The notes under the pieces were generated by a model, which saw nothing but the letters and a program-made list of their open reading frames with translations, did not search any database and was not told where the DNA came from. Positions 46,705 through 55,123 of a DNA stretch of 64,000 nucleotides are shown here, piece after piece. Position numbers and translations under genes: made by a program. How positions within the stretch are numbered: the first letter of the stretch is position 1; the number at the start of each line of letters is the position of its first letter. The DNA is from SIG452 sp045541975 (GTDB taxonomy: Bacteria > Bacillota > Clostridia > UMGS1840): assembly GCA_045541975.1 (NCBI GenBank), contig JAZQKB010000039.1:1-64000 (forward strand), written 5' to 3'.

Positions 46705-46799
46705 TGTGCGTAGCACAATTCATGCGCCACCGGCTTAATTGATGAAATCGCAGATTTCAATTCATGCTCTAAGGCAATTCATTGCGGTCACAGACCGCA
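46705..46799 (-). repeat. Array of three short hairpins in the trmR leader
   Basis: TGTGC-GTA-GCACA (46705-46717), GAAATC-GCA-GATTTC (46744-46758) and TGCGGTC-ACA-GACCGCA (46783-46799). They are separated by repeats of ATTCATGC/ATTCATTGC. All have three-base loops. Confidence 0.6.
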
Positions 46800-46800
46800 T

Positions 46801-46835
46801 ATAAAGACTGTATAATCCAGATGCCAATGTTTTTG
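46801..46835. repeat. Direct repeat (promoter-like), copy 1
   Basis: 35 nt starting ATAAAGACTG and ending GCCAATGTTTTTG. On the minus strand it supplies TTGGCA with TATATG at normal spacing ahead of trmR. It matches 47298-47332 at 33 of 35 positions. Confidence 0.6.
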
Positions 46836-46867
46836 AAAACATCTTCACATCAAGTTAAGAGCAAAAA

Positions 46868-47260
46868 TTATTCTTCATTTTTGTTCTTGTATGTTTGCGA
46901 ACAGTAGTAATCACTCTCATTGACATCATAATCCGTATGTAGATAAATAAAAGTTTCACCATTGAATTCTTTTATGGCAATGTAATTTGTTAAAAAATAC
47001 TTATCTAAAAAATAATTATTATCCTCAACGGTTGCCTTAATCATATCATTGGCAATGGTTGTCTTAATATCAGTTATGTCAAAAGGTAGTTGTTCCGGTT
47101 GTATAGGCACATATACATTCCCACGATAAGTAATAGTTGAATAGTCAGAAGAAATAACAACATCAGCATTTCTTGTATTAGTTTGTGGTATTATTAATAT
47201 ACATAAAAGCAATATCGGTATTAATACTACTAATAAACAAACTATATATCCTTTTTTCAT
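46868..47260 (-). CDS. Unknown small membrane-anchored protein, 130 residues
   Basis: One N-terminal membrane segment (about residues 5-24, VCLLVVLIPILLLCILII) is followed by an extracytoplasmic domain with DYSTITYRGNVYVPIQPEQLP and a C-terminal YYCSQTYKNKNEE. No lipobox is clear. The start at 47260 follows AAAGGAGAAACCAC; the upstream in-frame ATG has no ribosome binding site. The gene is AT-rich compared with its neighbours and is flanked by 35-nt direct repeats. I do not recognise the family. Confidence 0.65.
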   Translation of the reverse strand: MKKGYIVCLLVVLIPILLLCILIIPQTNTRNADVVISSDYSTITYRGNVYVPIQPEQLPFDITDIKTTIANDMIKATVEDNNYFLDKYFLTNYIAIKEFNGETFIYLHTDYDVNESDYYCSQTYKNKNEE

Positions 47261-47270
47261 GTGGTTTCTC

Positions 47271-47298
47271 CTTTCGTCAAATTTCGACACTCTTACTA
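47271..47298 (-). repeat. Leader repeat, copy 1
   Basis: CTTTCGTCAAATTTCGACAC then TCTTACTA; 25 of 28 positions match 47721-47748. It includes the ribosome binding site edge of the 130-residue protein gene. Confidence 0.65.
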
Positions 47299-47332
47299 TA
47301 AAGACTGTATAATTTAGATGCCAATGTTTTTG
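47298..47332. repeat. Direct repeat (promoter-like), copy 2
   Basis: See 46801-46835. On the minus strand TTGGCA and TTATAG/TATAGT give a plausible promoter for the 130-residue protein gene. Confidence 0.6.
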
Positions 47333-47369
47333 GAATGGTTGAATATAATGTTAAATTTAAAAAATTATA

Positions 47370-47708
47370 CTACTTGCTAAAATAATCATTCACGTTATAT
47401 TCTTTATACCAATCGTCATCAACAACATAAGAGTGATGTACTGCAAATAATGTTTCCGATATCCATTCGCCCGAAAAAGGTTGCGTTCCAAGTTTATACC
47501 ATTTTGAAAACAAACCTTTTTCCTTTATATAGAATGCACCGCCATATCCGAAACCACCTTTATCAATTAACCAACTGACAACTTCATAATCTCCGTTTGG
47601 TGATGGCTCCACCTTAATTTCACCTCTCAAGACTCCAAAAAATATAAAAGCCACCATTATGAAGATAAGAATAATTGCAATAAGAACAGCAAAAATTTTC
47701 TTTTTCAT
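47370..47708 (-). CDS. Unknown small membrane-anchored protein, 112 residues
   Basis: The N-terminal membrane segment (about residues 5-26) precedes an extracytoplasmic domain with VEPSPNGDYEVVSWLID, GYGGAFYIKE and EWISETLFAVHHSY. The SPNG-plus-beta-strand pattern is reminiscent of DUF5412-type proteins, but I cannot confirm that. AAAGGAAG precedes the ATG. It shares a 28-nt leader block with the neighbouring small gene although the proteins are not visibly homologous outside the membrane segment. AT-rich; possibly acquired. Confidence 0.65.
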   Translation of the reverse strand: MKKKIFAVLIAIILIFIMVAFIFFGVLRGEIKVEPSPNGDYEVVSWLIDKGGFGYGGAFYIKEKGLFSKWYKLGTQPFSGEWISETLFAVHHSYVVDDDWYKEYNVNDYFSK

Positions 47709-47720
47709 TTATTATACTTC

Positions 47721-47748
47721 CTTTCAACAAATTTCGACAATCTTACTA
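47721..47748 (-). repeat. Leader repeat, copy 2
   Basis: CTTTCAACAAATTTCGACAA then TCTTACTA, directly upstream of the 112-residue protein gene. Confidence 0.65.
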
Positions 47749-47796
47749 GCATTAATTCAAGTCAGGAGTAAACAATTGTTTTCGTCAAGCAATTCA

Positions 47797-48687
47797 TTAA
47801 GCCAATCGTAATGCCAGCCCGCACCAATCGTTTTCCACGGTTTTTTCCACAAGGACAAAACCGTTTTCGGTAGCAGATTCTAAAATTTCATGGCATCTTT
47901 CTTCCAAAATGCCTGATAAAATCAGCACCCCGTCGGGATTTAAGCACTGCTTTACATCTTTTAGTAAAATGAGCAGTACATCCACGATAATATTGGCAGT
48001 AATAATATCGAATTTCTCATCTCCAACGCAATCAAGTAAATCGCCGCAACGGACATCGCAAATATGGGAATAGCCGTTCTTTTCGATGTTGATTTTAGCG
48101 GTTTCCACCGCTACGGGGTCAATATCGGTGGCAACCAATTCGGAAACACCAAGCATACCGCCGATGATAGCTAAAATACCGCTACCCGTACCGATATCCA
48201 GCATTTTGGTCTGGTCTTTTTGGTATTTGCAAATCAGTCTTGCACAAGCCTGGGTGGTTTCGTGGGTACCGGTACCGAAGGCGGCACCGCTATCTAATTC
48301 CAACACTTTTTCGGAAGGCTTCGGTTCATAGTCCAACCAGGCCGGTTTTACTACCAAGGTATCGGTGATTTTAACGATTTTGGCAAACTGTTTCCAGTTA
48401 TCCTTCCATTCGGAATCGTTGGCACCGCGAACAGACACCGAAAAGCCGTTTTCTTGGAGTATCAAAAACAGTTCTTCCGCTTCTTCTGCAGTTTCTAAGC
48501 ACACGGTGATATAGGCATTTCCCGTGTCCCGTTCGTCTTTTAAAAGCCATGGCATTTCTGCCATAATGTCAGCTTCTAACTTCGGATCCGTAACAAAATA
48601 ATTATAAATATCGTGGATTACCAGGAAGTTTTCTGCCTCCTCAGTATTCCCTGCTTCACATTCAATTTTTAATTCAAAATAGTCCAT
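47797..48687 (-). CDS. prmA: Ribosomal protein L11 methyltransferase
   Basis: 296 residues. The N-terminal substrate-recognition domain is followed by the SAM domain: GAAFGTGTHETTQ, MLDIGTGSGILAI, ATDIDPVAV and TANIIVDVL are the PrmA landmarks. It trimethylates L11. The ATG has AAAGGAAAATTAA upstream with long spacing. A terminator (48721-48748) sits between gyrA and prmA, leaving only about 30 nt for a promoter, so expression may depend on readthrough from gyrA. Confidence 0.94.
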   Translation of the reverse strand: MDYFELKIECEAGNTEEAENFLVIHDIYNYFVTDPKLEADIMAEMPWLLKDERDTGNAYITVCLETAEEAEELFLILQENGFSVSVRGANDSEWKDNWKQFAKIVKITDTLVVKPAWLDYEPKPSEKVLELDSGAAFGTGTHETTQACARLICKYQKDQTKMLDIGTGSGILAIIGGMLGVSELVATDIDPVAVETAKINIEKNGYSHICDVRCGDLLDCVGDEKFDIITANIIVDVLLILLKDVKQCLNPDGVLILSGILEERCHEILESATENGFVLVEKTVENDWCGLALRLA

Positions 48688-48720
48688 TTTTTATATTAAT
48701 TTTCCTTTTTCTAAATGTGC

Positions 48721-48748
48721 AAAAAAGGGGTCGGAGAACCCCTTTTTG
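48721..48748 (-). terminator. gyrA terminator
   Basis: AAAAGGGG and CCCCTTTT stem, with a T-run on the minus strand, directly after the gyrA stop. Confidence 0.75.
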
Positions 48749-48750
48749 CT

Positions 48751-51240
48751 TTATTCTTCAGTTGTTTCAGTGTTTTCGGTAGTTTCAGCAGTTTCTTCGG
48801 CTATTTCTTCCTCTTCTTCACGGGGAGCTCTTGCCACAGATACCACCTTCACATCCGGGTCAGGACGCATCAAGATAACGCCCTGAGTGTTTCTGCCCAC
48901 AGTGTTGATATCTTCCGCTTTGATACGAATGACAACACCTGCAGAGGTGATCATCATAACGTCATCACCGTCTTTGATGGAGCGAACACCTGCAATATTA
49001 CCGGTTTTTTCGGTAATCTTATAGGTTTTAACCCCCATACCGCCACGGTTCTGAACCTTATATTCCGAGTAGGAGGTACGTTTCCCTAAACCATTTTCGG
49101 AAACAATTAACAGTTCGGTATCGTCATGCACCACACTCATACCAACCAAACGGTCATTTGCTTTCAGCTTGATACCGCGAACACCACGGGTAACACGTCC
49201 CTGGCTACGGATATCGCTGATTTTAAAGCGGATGGACATACCTAAGTAAGTAGTTAATACCACTTCTGCAGAATCGTCCACGATTTTCACCTGCATCAGC
49301 TCGTCATCGTCATCCAAAGCGATGGCACGCAGACCGCCGGAACGGTTGGTATCGTATTCCATCAGCTCGGTTTTCTTGATAACGCCGTTTTTGGTAGTCA
49401 TTACCAGGTACTTGTCCTCTTCAAAGCCTTTCATGGGAATGGTTGCCGAAATGGTTTCACCAGGCTCTAAATTGAGTAAGTTTACAATGGCGGTACCCTT
49501 CGCTGTGCGGGATGCTTCGGGAATCTGATAAGCTTTTAGTTTGAACACTCTGCCCGTATTGGTGAAGAACAGAATGTAGTTATGGGTGGAAGTAACAAAC
49601 AGTTCCTCCACAAAGTCTTCTTCACGGGTGGAAAGACCTGCAATACCTCTGCCGCCTCTGTGCTGACTTTTGAAGGTGTCGGTTGGCTGACGCTTCACAT
49701 AACCTAAGTGAGTTAAGGAAATTGCCATTTCTTCCTCTTCGATTAAGTCTTCATCATCAATCTGAGAATAATCAAAGGTGATTTTGGTACGGCGGGCATC
49801 CCCGTATTTATCTTTAATCTCAGTCAGTTCGGTTTTAATGATATCTAAAACCATCTGCTCAGATGCTAAAATTTCGGTATAGTATGCAATTTGTTTGATG
49901 ATATCTGCCAGTTCATTTTCAATTTTCTCTTTTTCCAAGCCCTGCAATTTCTGAAGTCTCATATCTAAAATTGCCTGCGCCTGAATTTCGGAGAAGCCGA
50001 ATTTTTCCACCAAGTTTTCTTTGGCGTTGTTATAGGAGGCACGGATGGTTGCAATCACTTCGTCAATGTGATCCAGTGCTTTCTTTAACCCTTCTAGAAT
50101 GTGTGCTCTTGCTTCGGCTTTTCGTTTATCAAAAATGGTTCTGCGGATGATAATATCTTTCTGATGGTCAATGTAGCAATCCAGCACTTCACGGATATTT
50201 AACACCTTAGGCTGACCGTCTACCAATGCCAGCATAATGACCCCGAAAGTATCCTGCATCTGGGTGTATTTATACAGATTGTTCAGCACGATATTGGCTG
50301 CTGCATCTTTTTTCACTTCGATAACAATACGAACGCCAACATCCTTGTCGGACTCATCACGAAGGTCTGCAATGCCATCTAAGCGTTTTTCGTGTACCAA
50401 TTCTGCAATTTTTTCAATCAGACGTGCTTTGTTCACCTGATAGGGCAACTCAGTCACAATAATTCTCTGACGGTTACCGTCATCCTCGATTTCAGCTTGG
50501 GCACGGACGATAACTTTGCCACGGCCTGTCTGGAAATAGGAGCGGATGCCGCTTTTTCCCATAATGTTACCTGCGGTGGGAAAATCGGGGCCCTTGATAT
50601 ATTCCATAATCTCTTCGATGGAAATTTCCGGATTATCAATGGTGGCACAAATAGCGTCAATACATTCCGATAAATTGTGAGGCGGAATGTTGGTTGCCAT
50701 ACCAACCGCAATCCCTGCAGAACCGTTTACCAAGAGGTTGGGGAAACGGGAGGGTAACACGGTAGGCTCTTTTAAGCGTTCATCAAAGTTAGGGGTAAAA
50801 TCAACGGTTTCTTTGTCAATTTCTTTTAACATCAGCTGAGCCAACCGCGCCATTCTGGACTCGGTGTAACGGTAAGCAGCTGCAGGGTCCCCGTCAATGG
50901 AACCGAAGTTCCCCTGACCGTCTACCAAGGGGTATCTGAGAGAAAAGTCCTGCGCCAGACGAACTAAGGCATCGTATACAGACGCGTCACCGTGAGGATG
51001 GTAACGACCTAACACGTCACCAACGGTGGTTGCACATTTTCTGTATGCCTTATCGGGAGTTAACCCATCTTCGTGCATGGTATATAAAATTCTTCTGTGT
51101 ACCGGTTTTAAGCCGTCACGGACATCGGGCAAGGCTCTTGCCACGATAACCGACATGGAATATGCCAGATAGGCAGATTTCATCTCATGGACCAAATCAA
51201 CCGGAACAATATGTTCATTTTCAAACATTTGAGTATCCAT
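48751..51240 (-). CDS. gyrA: DNA gyrase subunit A
   Basis: 829 residues. The quinolone-resistance region (YHPHGDASVYDALVR) and active-site Tyr in AAAYRYTESRM are present, followed by coiled-coil and the C-terminal beta-pinwheel; the GyrA box appears as QHRGGRGI. The C-terminus is an acidic, Thr/Glu-rich tail (EETAETTENTETTEE). It follows gyrB by 24 nt. TGATGTTTGTCAGAAAGGAA-type ribosome binding sequence precedes the ATG. Confidence 0.97.
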   Translation of the reverse strand: MDTQMFENEHIVPVDLVHEMKSAYLAYSMSVIVARALPDVRDGLKPVHRRILYTMHEDGLTPDKAYRKCATTVGDVLGRYHPHGDASVYDALVRLAQDFSLRYPLVDGQGNFGSIDGDPAAAYRYTESRMARLAQLMLKEIDKETVDFTPNFDERLKEPTVLPSRFPNLLVNGSAGIAVGMATNIPPHNLSECIDAICATIDNPEISIEEIMEYIKGPDFPTAGNIMGKSGIRSYFQTGRGKVIVRAQAEIEDDGNRQRIIVTELPYQVNKARLIEKIAELVHEKRLDGIADLRDESDKDVGVRIVIEVKKDAAANIVLNNLYKYTQMQDTFGVIMLALVDGQPKVLNIREVLDCYIDHQKDIIIRRTIFDKRKAEARAHILEGLKKALDHIDEVIATIRASYNNAKENLVEKFGFSEIQAQAILDMRLQKLQGLEKEKIENELADIIKQIAYYTEILASEQMVLDIIKTELTEIKDKYGDARRTKITFDYSQIDDEDLIEEEEMAISLTHLGYVKRQPTDTFKSQHRGGRGIAGLSTREEDFVEELFVTSTHNYILFFTNTGRVFKLKAYQIPEASRTAKGTAIVNLLNLEPGETISATIPMKGFEEDKYLVMTTKNGVIKKTELMEYDTNRSGGLRAIALDDDDELMQVKIVDDSAEVVLTTYLGMSIRFKISDIRSQGRVTRGVRGIKLKANDRLVGMSVVHDDTELLIVSENGLGKRTSYSEYKVQNRGGMGVKTYKITEKTGNIAGVRSIKDGDDVMMITSAGVVIRIKAEDINTVGRNTQGVILMRPDPDVKVVSVARAPREEEEEIAEETAETTENTETTEE

Positions 51241-51264
51241 AAACTGTTCTTCCTTTCTGACAAA

Positions 51265-53187
51265 CTAAATATCCAAGTTGGAAACGTATTTTGCGTTGGT
51301 TTCGATAAATTCACGGCGAGGTTCTACCTCTTCGCCCATTAAGACGCTGAAGATCTTGTCCGCTTCAATGGCATCGTCTAAAGTGACCTTTAAAACTGTT
51401 CTTGTGGCAGGGTCCATGGTGGTTTCCCAAAGCTGGTCGGGGTTCATTTCACCAAGACCTTTGTATCGCTGCACATTGGCATCATTGCCGATTTCCAAGA
51501 GTGCTTCTTTTAACTGCTCGTCGGTGTAGGCATAGCGGGTATTTTTGCCTTTAAACACCTTGTAGAGCGGCGGCTGTGCCAGATAGACATGTCCTTCTTC
51601 GATTAAGGGACGCATATAGCGGAAGAAGAAGGTTAAAAGCAGGGTTCTGATGTGAGAACCGTCAACATCGGCATCGGCCATAATAATAATTTTGCCGTAA
51701 CGGAGTTTTTCCACGTCAAAGTCTTCGCCAACCCCTGCACCTAATGCGGTGATTACGGGGAGCAGTTTTTCGTTGCCAATAACTTTATCAATACGAACCT
51801 TTTCTACGTTTAGCATTTTACCCCAAAGCGGTAAAATTGCCTGGAAGCGACGGTCTCTGCCCTGCTTTGCACTACCGCCTGCAGAGTCCCCTTCGACAAT
51901 GTAGATTTCGGTAAATTCGTTATTTTTTTCGGAACAGTCTGCCAGTTTACCGGGCAGACGGGTATTTTCCAGAGCGGTTTTTCTTCTGGTTAATTCTCTT
52001 GCTTTTCTTGCCGCTTCTCTTGCACGGGATGCAGAGAAGGCTTTTTCTAAAATCAGCTTGCCAACACCGGGATTTTCTTCTAAGTAGGAAGCAAAAGCAT
52101 CCTGCATCATACCTTCGGTGGCAGTTCTGGCTTCGGAGTTCCCCAGTTTGGTTTTGGTCTGACCTTCAAACTGCGCTTCCTGGAGTTTTACGCTGATAAT
52201 GGCGGTTAAGCCTTCACGAACGTCTTCCCCGCTTAACGCCTTGTCGCTGTCTTTTAACATGTTACGCTTTTTGGCATAATCGTTTAAGATACGGGTTAAT
52301 GCGGATTTAAAGCCGGTTTCGTGCATACCGCCTTCGGTGGTGTTGATGTTGTTTGCAAAGCTGACCAGATTTTCACTGTAGGAATCGGTATACTGCATTG
52401 CAATTTCCACAATCATGTTTTCTTTCTCTTTGGAAAGATAAATCACATCGGGATGTAATGGTGTTTTTTCCTGATTGATGTATTCTACGAAGGATTTGAT
52501 ACCGCCTTCGTAATACAGTTCTTTGAAAACTTCTTCTTCGGGACGCTTGTCCTTAAAATTGATGTGAATGCCCTTGTTTAAGAAAGCCTGTTCTCTTAAA
52601 CGGGTTAAGAGCACATCATATTCAAATTCAACGGTTTCAAAAATCAATGTATCGGGCATGAAGGTAACGGTGGTACCTTTTTTGTCGGTATCGCCGATGA
52701 TTTCCAGCTTGGATGCCACCTTCCCCCGTTCGTAACGCTGTTTGTAGATGTGTTCCCCGTTGGAAACTTCCACCTCCAGCCATTCAGACAGGGCGTTTAC
52801 AACCGAAGAACCTACCCCGTGCAAACCGCCGGATACCTTGTATCCTCCGCCGCCGAACTTACCGCCGGCATGAAGAATGGTGAATACCACTTCCACGGTG
52901 GGAATCCCCATTTTCGGATGGATACCCACGGGAATCCCACGGCCGTCATCACGGACGGTGACCGAATTGTCGGGATTGATGGTAACATCAATATTTTCGC
53001 AGTAACCCGCCAGTGCTTCGTCGATGGCGTTATCCACAATTTCGTATACCAAATGATGGAGGCCTCTCACCGAGGTGGAGCCGATATACATACCGGGACG
53101 CTTTCTGACAGCTTCCAAGCCCTCCAATACCTGAATTTGGCTCTCGTCATAGACGGTTTCCACTTTTTCGTTCAATTCTTCAGTCAT
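51265..53187 (-). CDS. gyrB: DNA gyrase subunit B
   Basis: 640 residues. ATP-binding GHKL motifs (DNAIDEALAGYC, DDGRGIPV, GGLHGVGSSVVNAL), and the TOPRIM EGDSAGG with DADVDGSHI are intact. The end VSNLDI-type tail (AKYVSNLDI) matches Firmicute GyrB. It is 50 nt after remB and transcribed with gyrA. AAAGGATGAGAT precedes the ATG. Confidence 0.97.
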   Translation of the reverse strand: MTEELNEKVETVYDESQIQVLEGLEAVRKRPGMYIGSTSVRGLHHLVYEIVDNAIDEALAGYCENIDVTINPDNSVTVRDDGRGIPVGIHPKMGIPTVEVVFTILHAGGKFGGGGYKVSGGLHGVGSSVVNALSEWLEVEVSNGEHIYKQRYERGKVASKLEIIGDTDKKGTTVTFMPDTLIFETVEFEYDVLLTRLREQAFLNKGIHINFKDKRPEEEVFKELYYEGGIKSFVEYINQEKTPLHPDVIYLSKEKENMIVEIAMQYTDSYSENLVSFANNINTTEGGMHETGFKSALTRILNDYAKKRNMLKDSDKALSGEDVREGLTAIISVKLQEAQFEGQTKTKLGNSEARTATEGMMQDAFASYLEENPGVGKLILEKAFSASRAREAARKARELTRRKTALENTRLPGKLADCSEKNNEFTEIYIVEGDSAGGSAKQGRDRRFQAILPLWGKMLNVEKVRIDKVIGNEKLLPVITALGAGVGEDFDVEKLRYGKIIIMADADVDGSHIRTLLLTFFFRYMRPLIEEGHVYLAQPPLYKVFKGKNTRYAYTDEQLKEALLEIGNDANVQRYKGLGEMNPDQLWETTMDPATRTVLKVTLDDAIEADKIFSVLMGEEVEPRREFIETNAKYVSNLDI

Positions 53188-53237
53188 CTATCTCATCCTT
53201 TCTTATGGGATTTTCGCACATTTTATCACGAAATTAT

Positions 53238-53492
53238 CTAAAACATAAGTCCTTTTCTGTTTTGTATGGTACGGGAGGCAAGGGGCGATAAATACCCGAT
53301 TTCTACCCCGTCTTTCACGGCTAATACAAAGGATTTTGGAAGTTCGTCCGATATGGCGATCAAACGGTCATCCGCTTCCAGTGCTTTTAAGTATTCCATG
53401 GTGGAGGAGGCTTCTGAGATATGGTCAAAATCGAACACGCCGATAATATCCTGCTCGTTTAACACAAAATCGTTTCCGATATGAAGATACAT
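53238..53492 (-). CDS. remB: RemB-like extracellular matrix regulator (DUF370)
   Basis: 84 residues. MYLHIGNDFVLNEQDIIGVFDFD and the later AIS...KSFVLAVKDGVEIGYLSPLASRTI are typical of RemB/YaaB, a small dimeric DNA-binding family between recF and gyrB in Firmicutes. The start at 53492 follows AAAGGAGGAGATGAG. recF is not upstream here. RemA/RemB proteins activate matrix and osmoprotection genes in Bacillus; targets here unknown. Confidence 0.88.
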   Translation of the reverse strand: MYLHIGNDFVLNEQDIIGVFDFDHISEASSTMEYLKALEADDRLIAISDELPKSFVLAVKDGVEIGYLSPLASRTIQNRKGLMF

Positions 53493-53528
53493 CTCATCTC
53501 CTCCTTTCGCACTTGTTCGGGAAAGAAC

Positions 53529-53557
53529 TTTCATTTTTCCCTACGGGAAAAATGAAA
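53529..53557. other. Palindrome in the remB-gyrBA leader
   Basis: TTTCATTTTTCCC, TAC, GGGAAAAATGAAA: perfect 13-bp arms between the promoter and the remB start. No U-run follows on the minus strand, so it is more likely a regulatory or stabilising hairpin. Confidence 0.5.
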
Positions 53558-53583
53558 AAATATAAAAACAATACACCTATATT

Positions 53584-53612
53584 ATTCTAACACAAAACCT
53601 TAAAAATGTAAA
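53584..53612 (-). promoter_or_regulatory. remB-gyrB-gyrA promoter
   Basis: Minus strand TTTACA (53612-53607), 17 bp, TAGAAT (53589-53584). Confidence 0.7.
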
Positions 53613-53665
53613 GGGTTTTCGGGAAAAAAATCAGGTTTTTTGTGAAAAAATTGCCAAAAAAACAG

Positions 53666-54013
53666 TTATTTTTCAAGATGGGAGGAGAGACTTTCCCGAT
53701 TGCACACCAAAACCTCCCGTTCGTCTTCAAAAATCCTGGCAATTCTTCGGTAATTGCAACTGTTTTCATCGTCTGCTACCACAATGATTTTTTTCTCACA
53801 GATTCCGGTATCGTTTTTGTAATTCTGAAATAAAAGTGCTCTCACCATTTCTTCGGGATAGCAGTCCTCTTCCCCCAAAAAAACAAGGGTATACACACAC
53901 TTCCCCCGAAGATATTTTTTCTCGCCGAAAAAATCCCGCAAAAAGAATACCAAGGAAAATATTCCGTATGCTGAACAAAACAGCATCACTCCGTAAAAAA
54001 ATGCCTCTCTCAT
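53666..54013 (-). CDS. Unknown single-pass membrane protein, 115 residues
   Basis: One N-terminal membrane segment (about residues 4-24, FFYGVMLFCSAYGIFSLVFF) is followed by a soluble domain with LVFLGEEDCYPEEMVRALLFQ and KKIIVVADDENSCNYRRIARIFED, which looks like an alternating beta-alpha fold. GGGAGGTATTTGG precedes the ATG at 54013; the open frame continues to 54235 but lacks a ribosome binding site there. It occupies the place where recF would be expected upstream of remB. Not recognised. Confidence 0.65.
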   Translation of the reverse strand: MREAFFYGVMLFCSAYGIFSLVFFLRDFFGEKKYLRGKCVYTLVFLGEEDCYPEEMVRALLFQNYKNDTGICEKKIIVVADDENSCNYRRIARIFEDEREVLVCNRESLSSHLEK

Positions 54014-54123
54014 CCAAATACCTCCCGATTTTACATACAATCCGCCTTGCCATCCCCGATAGTTCATTGTATGCACACGCATCTGGCAGGTGAAAGAAAA
54101 AAATGGGAAAAACAAAAAATCTA

Positions 54124-54152
54124 TTGCTAAATTTTTATTTCTGTAGTATACT
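54124..54152 (+). promoter_or_regulatory. Promoter of the polysaccharide deacetylase gene
   Basis: TTGCTA, 17 bp, TATACT. A small stem, ACGCCC-TTT-GGGCGT (54168-54190 area), lies in the leader. Confidence 0.65.
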
Positions 54153-54208
54153 GTTGATACTAATTTGGAGCGCACGCCCTTTGGGCGTTTTGATAGAAGG
54201 AGTCCAAC

Positions 54209-55099
54209 ATGCCACATCACACACCTAATCAACAAAAAAATAATTGGGTGATAGCAGTTTGTCTGTTGCTTTTGGTTTGTTTTTTGGTAGGAGCGGAACT
54301 GTATTTCACAGAAGTGCCTGTAAACGAAAACAGCGAGGTTAAGGCAACGGAAAGCACTCCCACACCAACGCCGTCCCCCACTCCGTTTCCCACGAAGGAG
54401 CCAGCCGAAATTCCTGTTTCCGAAATTGAGGAGGATCCTTATCCGGAGCTGTATGGAGATAATCCCAACCAGGAATTTTTGCCACCCGAAGAGAATGTGG
54501 TTTATCTGACCTTTGATGACGGTCCGTCCAATTCCACACCGGCTTTATTGGAGGTGTTAAAAGAGGAAGGCGTTCCCGCCACCTTCTTCATTATGGAAGA
54601 CGGTTTTCCAGAAATTTTGAAACAGATTTACGAAGATGGACACACCCTTGGCGTACATACCCATTCTCACGATTACGGATATGTATATTGGAAAAAATCC
54701 GCATTTTTGGCAGATTTTTGCAGAAGCTACCACAACATCTGGGATGCCACAGGTTACCGTCCCCGCATTTTCAGATTTCCCGGCGGCAGTGTCAATTCCT
54801 ATAACCGCCACTTAATTTGGGAGCTGGTCACCGAAATGGAAAACCGTGGCTTTGTGTATTACGACTGGAATGTGACCTCAGAGGATGCCTCCAGTGCTAA
54901 AATTTACGAAGACCAAATCAATGCGCTGATTACCTATTCCCAGTATAAGCCCCGTATTATCGCATTGCTTCACGATACCGATAAAAACCCCTGGATTGCC
55001 CAGGTGGTGGAAGATTACATCCACTATATGAGAGAACGAGGATATGAGTTCAAGGCTTTAGATTCCTCCGTAAAACCCATCCATTTTCCCCTGCCGTAA
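54209..55099 (+). CDS. Membrane-anchored polysaccharide deacetylase (NodB domain)
   Basis: 296 residues. The membrane anchor (about residues 12-32), then a Thr/Pro linker (TPTPTPSPTPFPT), then a NodB domain: TFDDGPS, the zinc motif HTHSHD, RFPGGS, DWNVTSED and LLHDTD are complete. It probably deacetylates N-acetylglucosamine or N-acetylmuramic acid in peptidoglycan on the outer face of the membrane. GAAGGAG precedes the ATG. mutS2 follows after 24 nt. Confidence 0.93.
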   Translation: MPHHTPNQQKNNWVIAVCLLLLVCFLVGAELYFTEVPVNENSEVKATESTPTPTPSPTPFPTKEPAEIPVSEIEEDPYPELYGDNPNQEFLPPEENVVYLTFDDGPSNSTPALLEVLKEEGVPATFFIMEDGFPEILKQIYEDGHTLGVHTHSHDYGYVYWKKSAFLADFCRSYHNIWDATGYRPRIFRFPGGSVNSYNRHLIWELVTEMENRGFVYYDWNVTSEDASSAKIYEDQINALITYSQYKPRIIALLHDTDKNPWIAQVVEDYIHYMRERGYEFKALDSSVKPIHFPLP

Positions 55100-55123
55100 C
55101 ACCACAAGAAAGGAGTTTGCAGT

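Noticed and set aside
46686..46760. N-terminal extension of trmR
   Set aside because: It is the hairpin array read in frame; the ribosome binding site lies at the 46685 start.
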